Position numbers and translations under genes: made by a program. A stretch of DNA of 64,000 nucleotides from DATJZH01 sp052146815. Lineage in GTDB: Bacteria; Actinomycetota; Actinomycetes; Streptosporangiales; Streptosporangiaceae. Below the pieces are notes generated by a model, which made no database searches, was not told the DNA's origin, and saw only the letters and a list, made by a program, of their open reading frames with translations. Every line of letters starts with the position of its first letter. Position 1 is the stretch's first letter. Shown one piece after another: positions 58,466-64,000 of this stretch. The stretch is from assembly GCA_052146815.1 (NCBI GenBank), contig JBKQMG010000026.1:1-64000 (forward strand), written 5' to 3'.

Positions 58466-59935
58466 TTGCTCGGGACACGTGAACAGCAGCCAGACGGCCC
58501 GGCCGGGACGGCCGCAGCGGCCAGCGGCCGCGTCACCCCCAGTGAGGCATGCCCGGCGGGCCGCGTCACCAGGCGGGCGATGCTGCGGGCGGGGGCGCTC
58601 GGCGGCGGGGCGGCGGCCGCGCTGGCCTCGGCGGGCGCGGCGGGCGCGGCGCCCTCGCCGGCTCATCAGCCAGCCCGGGCCGGGAAGTTCCCTCCATTCG
58701 CGCTCTTCGCGCAGCCGGATCTCAATTTCGAGACGCTCTTCGCGCTGGGCAGCGCGGGATACGGCGCCTCCGAAGTAGGCGAGATCGTCACCACGGTCAA
58801 CCAGATCAACGCCAGCGGCGCCTCCTACCAGGCCTACTACGACTGCTTCCTGGCGACGGCGAAGCGGGTAGCGGATCTGGCCGACCGCCAGCTGGCGGCC
58901 GGCTACCGGGCCAGTGCCCGCAGCGCCTACCTGCGCGCGGCTACCTACTACGACCTGTGCCTGTTCTTCGTGCTCGGCACGAGCGCCCACGCGCGCGAAG
59001 CCGAGGTATACGCCCGGATGCAGCGGAACTGGAATGCCGCCGCCGCGCTGTTCGACCCGCCCTTCGAGTTCGTGCGCATTCCGTACGGCCGCACGTGGCT
59101 GCCCGGCTACTTCCTGCGCCCCGGCGGCTCGGCCGCGCCCCGGCCGACGGTGATCCTGAACAATGGCAGCGATGCGCAGAATGTCGACTTGTACACTTTC
59201 GGTGGTGCTGCGGCCCTGGAGCGCGGGTACAACGCGCTGATCTTCGAAGGCCCCGGCCAGGGGTCGGTGCTGTTCGAGCGGGAGATCTTCTTCCGGCCGG
59301 ACTGGGAGCACGTGGTCACGCCGATCGTGGACTGGCTGTCCGGCCGTCCCGAAGTGGACTCCCGCCGTATCGCTATCACCGGCTGGAGCCTGTGCGGCGA
59401 GTCGGTCATCCGGGCCGCCGCCTTCGAGCACCGGCTCGCTGCGGTCGCGGCCGACCCAGGCGTCCTGGACGTGTGGCTGGCCTACCCGGCATTCCTGCGG
59501 AAGCTGTTCGCCGGCGGAGCCTCGAAGGCCGAGGTCAACCACATCTGGAACACCGATATCGTCCCGAAGCTCGACGCCACCGCGCGGTTCACCCTGGCCA
59601 AGCGCTCGGAGCTGTTCGGCAGGCCGTACCTGACCGCCGGGCGGGCCGGGCGGGTGTTCACTGATCTCTACGACCTCGGTCAGATCATGATGCGGATCAA
59701 CTGCACGTCGACCGCGCCGAAGGTCACCTCTCCCACGCTCGTGCTGAGCTACGAAGACGACCAGTTCTATCCGAGTAAGAGCCAGGCGGAGGAGGTATAC
59801 CGGCTGCTGCACGGCATCCCCAAGGAGCAGCACCGCTTCACGGTGGCCGAGGGGGCCGAGTACCACGACGCGCCAATGGCGCCGCAGACCCGCAACCAGG
59901 TGGTCTTCGACTGGCTTGACGTCACCTTGAGCTGA
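58466..59935 (+). CDS. Tat-exported alpha/beta-hydrolase
   Basis: A 489-residue esterase-like protein with a twin-arginine signal (TRRAMLRAGALGGG, RR at 36-37) and an alpha/beta-hydrolase domain: PTVILNNGSDAQNVDLY, LIFEGPGQGSVLFER and RIAITGWSLCGESVIRAAAFEHR, Ser308 as nucleophile. The elbow reads G-W-S-L-C-G rather than GxSxG, an unusual Cys at the fifth position. The acid and His are expected at LSYEDDQFYP and EGAEYHDAPM. TTG 58466 follows GAGGGGG. It resembles 2,6-dihydroxypseudooxynicotine-hydrolase-like/FrsA families. Substrate unknown. Confidence 0.83.
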   Translation: MLGTREQQPDGPAGTAAAASGRVTPSEACPAGRVTRRAMLRAGALGGGAAAALASAGAAGAAPSPAHQPARAGKFPPFALFAQPDLNFETLFALGSAGYGASEVGEIVTTVNQINASGASYQAYYDCFLATAKRVADLADRQLAAGYRASARSAYLRAATYYDLCLFFVLGTSAHAREAEVYARMQRNWNAAAALFDPPFEFVRIPYGRTWLPGYFLRPGGSAAPRPTVILNNGSDAQNVDLYTFGGAAALERGYNALIFEGPGQGSVLFEREIFFRPDWEHVVTPIVDWLSGRPEVDSRRIAITGWSLCGESVIRAAAFEHRLAAVAADPGVLDVWLAYPAFLRKLFAGGASKAEVNHIWNTDIVPKLDATARFTLAKRSELFGRPYLTAGRAGRVFTDLYDLGQIMMRINCTSTAPKVTSPTLVLSYEDDQFYPSKSQAEEVYRLLHGIPKEQHRFTVAEGAEYHDAPMAPQTRNQVVFDWLDVTLS

Positions 59936-60017
59936 GCTGCAGCAGGCCGGGCGAAGACTGGCCGGCCGCCGTGAGAGGGCCGCGCAGCAGACGAATCGTG
60001 ACATTCAGCCTGCGCCC

Positions 60018-60037
60018 AGGTTACTTGCAGGTAACCT
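60018..60037. promoter_or_regulatory. Operator-like inverted repeat
   Basis: AGGTTAC (60018-60024) and GTAACCT (60031-60037) are separated by TTGCAG. The core TTACTTGCAGGTAA resembles TetR/MarR operators and recalls the GTTACT/AGTAAC arms at 58418-58453. No intact regulator gene lies beside it. Confidence 0.5.
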
Positions 60038-60048
60038 AGAGCGAGCCT

Positions 60049-60070
60049 CCAGCATCACCGGTGATGCTGG
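60049..60070. repeat. Perfect 22-bp palindrome
   Basis: The half-site CCAGCATCACC (60049-60059) is followed immediately by its complement GGTGATGCTGG (60060-60070). With no spacer it can serve as a dimer binding site, or as a terminator stem with a small opened loop between the convergent hydrolase and glycosidase units. Confidence 0.6.
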
Positions 60071-60296
60071 TCATGGCTCCTCCCGGCGTCATGCCCCCTG
60101 ATGCGGCTCCGGGACGCGCCCGAGAGCGCGCCCCGCCGGGCTAACGGCACAACCCCCAGCCAGCGGGCCCGGCGGGGCGCCCTCGCCAGCCGCCCGCCGA
60201 TCTGGCGCACGGCTGGCACAGCGGTCAGCATCCCGCCCAAAGCGCGCGCTCCTGGATAAGGCGGCAAACAGCTAAAGAGACAAATGCTCGTGCGGA

Positions 60297-60880
60297 TTAT
60301 CGGACCGGCACGGTTTCCTGCGCCCATCCGGTCGCTCGTCTCCCGGCCGTCGCCGTCACAGTGATCACGGTCGATCCCGCCGGGCTCCTGACAACGGCAC
60401 GGAAGCGGCCGCGGGCGCCCGCGACAGTGGTCACAACTGAGGTGGCGTTGGCCCGCGAGAACGGACGGCTGGCCGCGACGTCTGCAGGTCGTGCTCGCCT
60501 CGCCAGGCTGGTAGCAGTCGCCGTAGCCGTCGGTGCTGCCGCTGGCCTGCACGCCGTACCGGTGCCAGCCCGGGCCTGACGCAGTGCGCGATTCCAGCAC
60601 CGAATCGACCACCCGCAGTGAGCGCGTCACGTCCGGGTCACTGGCCGGCAGCTCCCCCAGCCTGGTCAGCCCTAGAGGCCCGCGTCTGTGACCGGGCGCT
60701 GGTCCACCCGCGACAGCCTGCCGGTGCCGAGGTCATAGGTCTCCGGCTTGTTCGGGTCGCCGACGGCGACAGGCGGATGAAGTAGCGGCCGGTCCCGTAG
60801 GGGCCAGTGCTGGTGACCGTCCACTTCTTCACGATAAGCCTGGCCGCCCGGGCCGCCTGGCACGGTGCCACTCGGCGATG
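60297..60880 (-). pseudogene. GH15/glucodextranase-like glycosidase remnant, several frameshifts
   Basis: On the minus strand three frames give VKKWTVTSTGPYGTGRYFIRLSP, GDPNKPETYDLGTG...VDQRPVTDAGL, then LTRLGELPASDPDVTRSLRVVDSVLESRTASGPGWHRYGVQASGSTDGYGDCYQPG, and finally a C-terminal Ig-like module (ANATSVVTTVAGARGRFRAVVRSPAGSTVITVTATAG) to a TAA at 60297. These are the last third of an exported GH15 glucoamylase-like enzyme. The N-terminal catalytic half is absent. Confidence 0.65.
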
Positions 60881-60959
60881 AGACCGGCCCCCGCGACGCC
60901 GCAGGCGCGCGCCAGGCGGGCGGCCCCGGGCCCGGCGACGGACCGCCGGCTGCCGGCGC

Positions 60960-61261
60960 CGCCCAGGTCCACGGGGTACTCCCGCCAGGCCGTGCAGCGG
61001 CTTGCCGACGCGCTGGTGGCCGAGGGATCGGCGCGGTACCTGGCCGACGAGAGCGACGGGCGCACGCAGCGCCTGGAGCTGACCGAAGCGGGAGCAGCCA
61101 CCTTCGAGCAGATGGAAGCCAGCTTCGACGGCTGGGCGGACGGGCTGATGGCCCATATTCCGGAGGCCGACCTCGTCGCAGTCTCGCGAACCCTGGAGCA
61201 CATCAGGCTCATCGTGCTCGCGGACTGCGACTACATCCGAAGAACGGAGCAAGCGAAATGA
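60960..61261 (+). pseudogene. C-terminal fragment of a MarR-family regulator
   Basis: STGYSRQAVQRLADALVAEGSARYLADESDGRTQRLELTEAGAATFEQMEASFDGWADGLM and the end are the recognition helix, wing and last helices of a MarR protein. The first two helices are absent; upstream codons give Ala/Pro/Arg text. A frame from ATG 60878 covers it, so a stable but non-functional peptide is conceivable. Confidence 0.6.
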
Positions 61262-61311
61262 CCTCAGCACGTCCGGCACCGCGACCGGGCAGCGACGGCC
61301 CAGGTCATGGC

Positions 61312-62196
61312 TCACACGTCGGCCGCGAGCCTGCCGTAGGACGTCAGCGTGCGCAGCGCCTGGAGCGTCACTATCCCGCGCCATTCGAGCATCGCGGCCT
61401 CGCTCGGCGGCTCCCAGCTGATCGGCCAGCCGCCGTCGGCCTGCTGGGCCGTGAGCAGGTGATCCAGATGCGCGGCTATCTGATGTTCGCTGAACAGGCC
61501 GCGCCACCTCGAGTCGGCCGCCGGGGCCAGCTGCAGCGGGGTGAGCCCGTAACCAGGCGCCGCGGGGTCGAGAAGCAGCCCTGGCACCTCGGCCAGGCGT
61601 CCGGCCAGCCGGGCTGCGCAGCGATCCGCCCGGTCGCGATCGTCAACAGCGTCTAGGAAGATGAGTGCCTCCGACAGCGTGTGGGCGTCGCCGGGCAGCT
61701 GGCCGGACTCCAGTTGCTTCCAGCAGTACCGGGTCGCCTCGGCCCGCCAGGGATGGTCGGCGCCGAGCTGATACAGCAGCCCGGCGAGGCCGGCGGTCGG
61801 GTTGAGGCCCGGCTGGTACGTCCAGTCGGTCCAGTGCGCCGCCCGCGGGAATGACTCGATGACGGGAAAGGCGAGCGGCACCGCCCCGCCCGCGTCAGCG
61901 TCGGCAGCGACCAGGGCCAGGAAGTCGCAGGCCCGGCCGATGACGGCGGGATCGCCCTGGCCGGCCGTGGCCATCGCCTGGAACGCGGTCTCGACGTCGA
62001 TTGGCAGGCTGCGCGGACAGCGCTTGTCCGGCTCGAGGCCATGCCCGAAACCGCCGTCGTCGTTCTGGTAGCCAAGCAGGGCATCCATCACGCCGGTGGC
62101 CGGCGCCCCGAGGAAGCAGACCGCGGACAGCCGCCGCTCGAGCAGTCGCGCTTGCCTCAGCAGGAAAAGGTCTGCGGCCGCGAATGCGTTATCCAT
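61312..62196 (-). CDS. Prenyltransferase/squalene-cyclase-repeat-like protein
   Basis: A 294-residue alpha-toroid-type protein. QNDDGGFGHG and QQADGGWPIS are QW-like repeats, and VETAFQAMATAGQGD, AGLLYQLGADHPW and WKQLES fit alternating helices. There is no DxDD or other cyclase catalytic motif, so it is a non-enzymatic or unknown member. Start ATG 62196 (read on the minus strand). The AraC gene lies immediately upstream in the same direction, 10 bases away. Confidence 0.7.
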   Translation of the reverse strand: MDNAFAAADLFLLRQARLLERRLSAVCFLGAPATGVMDALLGYQNDDGGFGHGLEPDKRCPRSLPIDVETAFQAMATAGQGDPAVIGRACDFLALVAADADAGGAVPLAFPVIESFPRAAHWTDWTYQPGLNPTAGLAGLLYQLGADHPWRAEATRYCWKQLESGQLPGDAHTLSEALIFLDAVDDRDRADRCAARLAGRLAEVPGLLLDPAAPGYGLTPLQLAPAADSRWRGLFSEHQIAAHLDHLLTAQQADGGWPISWEPPSEAAMLEWRGIVTLQALRTLTSYGRLAADV

Positions 62197-62206
62197 GGCC
62201 GGAAAG

Positions 62207-62956
62207 CTACCGGCAGCCGGCCGCGGCTGTCTTGAACAGATCGGACGGCGCCAGTCCGGACAGCCGCCGGCAATCCCTGGTCAGGTGCGCGTGATCGGCG
62301 TAGCCTGCGGCCGCGGCGGCCGCCGCCAGCCCGGCTCCTGCGTCGGCGAGGTGCTGAGCCCGGCGGAAGCGCAGGACGCGCTCCAGCATTTTCGGCCCGT
62401 AGCCCACGGCCGCGCAGCAGCGCCGGTGCAGCTGGCGGTCGCCCGCGCCGAGCGCCCGGCTCGCCGCCGTGACCACGCCCGCGGACGCCGGCTCGCGCCC
62501 GAGCCAGCTCATCAGCGCGTCGATGAGGGGATCGGCGGAGCCCGCCAGCGGGCCGCGGGCCGCAACCGCACCGGCCAGGACCGCCGCGGCCGCGGCGGGG
62601 CCTGGTACCGTCGCGAGCTGGCCGGCCAGCCGCCGGGCGGCCTGCTCGCCCCACAGGTCGTCGAGGGCGACCCGCTGATCAGCCAGCGCGGCGGCGGGCA
62701 CCCCGAGGAAGGCCGGGGCCCGGCCCGGCCGGAACCGCAGCCCGGCGAAGAATCCGCCCGGCCGGAGCGGCACAGCGACCGGCCCGGTGTCGGGGCCCGC
62801 CACGAACAGGGCAGCGCCGTCCCAGACGATGTCCATGCATGCGTCAGGCAGCACCAGGGTCTCGCCGGCGGGCTGGCTCGACCACAGGCACGACACGCTG
62901 CCGGCCAGCCGCGCCGCCGCTGGCCATTCGCGATAGGCACCCGGCTGCTCATCCAC
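62207..62956 (-). CDS. AraC-family transcriptional regulator
   Basis: A 249-residue regulator. The N-terminal ~100 residues (AGSVSCLWSSQPAGETLVLPDACMDIVWDGAALFVAGPDTGPVAVPLRPGGFFAGLRFRPG) match the DUF6597 ligand domain; the C-terminal AraC HTH is LHRRCCAAVGYGPKMLERVLRFRRAQHLADAGAGLAAAAAAAGYADHAHLTRDCRRLSGLAPSDLF. It is followed within 10 bases by the repeat protein, which it probably co-regulates or senses with. Confidence 0.88.
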   Translation of the reverse strand: MDEQPGAYREWPAAARLAGSVSCLWSSQPAGETLVLPDACMDIVWDGAALFVAGPDTGPVAVPLRPGGFFAGLRFRPGRAPAFLGVPAAALADQRVALDDLWGEQAARRLAGQLATVPGPAAAAAVLAGAVAARGPLAGSADPLIDALMSWLGREPASAGVVTAASRALGAGDRQLHRRCCAAVGYGPKMLERVLRFRRAQHLADAGAGLAAAAAAAGYADHAHLTRDCRRLSGLAPSDLFKTAAAGCR

Positions 62957-63078
62957 CAGTCCAGTATCAGCTTTCCAGCTGGAACGATTCTCGATGTCCG
63001 GATTCGGTGACCGCTCAGTCTGAGGCGTTAGGGTGGCAAGTGAGCCGCGGGCAGCGGCGTCACAGGGGTGGAGGCCAG

Positions 63079-63789
63079 ATGCAAGACGGCGGGCGGCGCG
63101 CCCGCATCGTCGCGGCGGTCACGGAACGCAATGCCGCGCTGGGCGCCGGCGAGCTGATGACACGGCTCTGCCGGTTTGCGGTCGATGAGATGGCCCTGTC
63201 CGGCTGCTCGCTGGTGCTGATGCCGGGAGTGGAAGCGGCGAGCGTGCTGGCCGACGCGGGCCCGCAGGCCCGCACGATCTCCGGGCTGCAGATGGAACTG
63301 GGCGAAGGCCCGTGCCGGCAGGCCTATTCCTCGCGGATCCCGGTGCTGCTGCCTGACCTGACCGCGGAGGGAGCGAGCCGCTGGCCGGCGTTCACGGCGG
63401 CCGCGCTGGCGGCCGGGGTGCAGGCTGAGTTCTCGCTGCCGCTGACCGTCGGGCATAGCGGCATCGGCACCCTCGACCTGTGCCGTGACACACCGGGCAT
63501 GCTCAGCGATGAGCATCTGACGGATGCGCTGGTAGCGGCGGACATTGCCCGTGATGCGGTGCTCTACCAGCAGTACGCGCCAGGCGGCGAGGGTCTGCGC
63601 GAGCTGCTGGACATCGCCGACATCGACCGGACCGTGATTCACCAGGCAACCGGGATGATCGCCGCGCAACTGGATGACACAGTGTCCAATGCGCTCGCCC
63701 GGCTGCGTGCTGCAGCCTTTGGGAGCGGGCGCCCGATGTATGAAATCGCGCAGGATGTCGTAGAACGGCGGGTTCGTTTTGATGAGTGA
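63079..63789 (+). CDS. GAF and ANTAR domain protein
   Basis: A 236-residue regulator. The GAF domain covers about 15-160 (GCSLVLMPGVEAASVLADAGPQARTISGLQMELGEGPCRQAYSSRIPVLLPDL). The C-terminal ANTAR module, which binds RNA hairpins to suppress transcription termination, is LLDIADIDRTVIHQATGMIAAQLDDTVSNALARLRAAAFGSGRPMYEIAQDVVERRVRF. ATG 63079 follows GTGGAGG. The next gene overlaps its end by eight bases and is a second GAF protein. Confidence 0.88.
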   Translation: MQDGGRRARIVAAVTERNAALGAGELMTRLCRFAVDEMALSGCSLVLMPGVEAASVLADAGPQARTISGLQMELGEGPCRQAYSSRIPVLLPDLTAEGASRWPAFTAAALAAGVQAEFSLPLTVGHSGIGTLDLCRDTPGMLSDEHLTDALVAADIARDAVLYQQYAPGGEGLRELLDIADIDRTVIHQATGMIAAQLDDTVSNALARLRAAAFGSGRPMYEIAQDVVERRVRFDE

Positions 63790-64000
63790 AGCCGGCGGCG
63801 AGCCGGCCCGCAGCCCCACGCGGAGCGCCTACGGTGACCGCGGCCGCGGCGCGGGCCGCGAGGCCCTGCTGGCTCGCGCCTTCGTGCGGCTGGCCGACAC
63901 GCTGGTCACCGATTTCGACATTGTCGAGTTCCTGCACGGCCTGTCCGTCGACTCGGTGGAGATCCTCGGAGCCGAGGCGGCCGGGGTCATGCTGGTGGAC
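63782..64000 (+). CDS. GAF-domain protein, 3'-truncated by window edge
   Basis: Starts at ATG 63782, overlapping the previous stop by eight bases, so the pair is co-translated. After ~25 Gly/Arg-rich residues LLARAFVRLADTLVTDFDIVEFLHGLSVDSVEILGAEAAGVMLVD is the beginning of a GAF domain typical of GAF-ANTAR proteins. The rest lies outside the window. Confidence 0.8.
   Translation, partial: MSEAGGEPARSPTRSAYGDRGRGAGREALLARAFVRLADTLVTDFDIVEFLHGLSVDSVEILGAEAAGVMLVD

Larger units (their letters stand above)
59936..60296. other. Intergenic region with two palindromes, no gene
   Basis: This 361-base gap between the Tat-hydrolase and the glycosidase remnant contains two strong palindromes (60018-60037 and 60049-60070) and no protein-like frame. 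The last 230 bases show nothing further. Confidence 0.5.

Noticed and set aside
58373..60004. 543-residue minus-strand frame over the Tat hydrolase
   Set aside because: Antisense shadow; the plus strand has a Tat signal and a full hydrolase domain.

Overview
The window is chromosomal DNA from a high-GC Gram-positive bacterium of the Actinomycetota. The evidence is the strong G/C bias at third codon positions, frequent GTG/TTG starts, and a conserved actinobacterial core order: mrdA-rodA (elongasome), radical SAM/DUF2344 pair, RNase E/G, rplU, rpmA, obg, nadD, rsfS, phosphatase, tRNA-Ala. The HelD-type helicase, GAF-ANTAR proteins, deazaflavin PPOX enzyme, PspC sensor kinase and M48 protease also fit that phylum. 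A more precise placement (Streptosporangiales/Streptomycetales-like) is a guess.

Layout. 1-22.4 kb is mostly core: wall elongation (PBP2, RodA), a TauE-type exporter, the tRNA/ribosome block, then a four-gene insert (HelD-like ATPase, M48 protease, PaaK-like ligase, SDR) between obg and nadD, followed by nadD, rsfS, a histidine phosphatase and tRNA-Ala(GGC). In this part every gene I can read is intact.

22.4-32 kb, just after the tRNA gene, is a decayed accessory region. It holds two methyltransferases (one frameshifted), a TetR/SDR/membrane-protein unit with an operator-like palindrome, a broken lipoprotein-S53 peptidase, an intact ECF sigma/anti-sigma pair, remnants of an OmpR-type two-component system, an EACC1-like fragment and a tyrosine recombinase with two frameshifts and a stop codon. 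32-38 kb holds a GNAT enzyme, an EEP-family hydrolase and a PspC/DUF1707/sensor kinase/LuxR regulator envelope-stress cluster. 38-45 kb has catabolic enzymes (amidohydrolase, F420-type PPOX protein, semialdehyde dehydrogenase) mixed with a fused FAH/VOC remnant and a broken S41 peptidase.

45-51 kb has two hydrolases, then a compact set coding for a membrane ferric-reductase-like flavoprotein, an exported FMN-binding protein with a flavinylation motif, its ApbE transferase and a divergent VIT1/CCC1 metal transporter: a flavin-based extracytosolic electron-transfer module, probably tied to iron. 51-64 kb alternates intact genes (thioredoxin, DinB-like, deacetylase, MarR, Tat-exported hydrolase, AraC, GAF-ANTAR pair) with broken ones (secreted protein, kinase/secreted mosaic, MEDS-ATPase, oxidoreductase, GH15-type glycosidase, MarR fragment).

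The most striking overall pattern is about 17 frameshifted, truncated or end-joined genes, all in accessory stretches, beside an undamaged core. No CRISPR array, rRNA, intact transposase or complete mobile element was seen.
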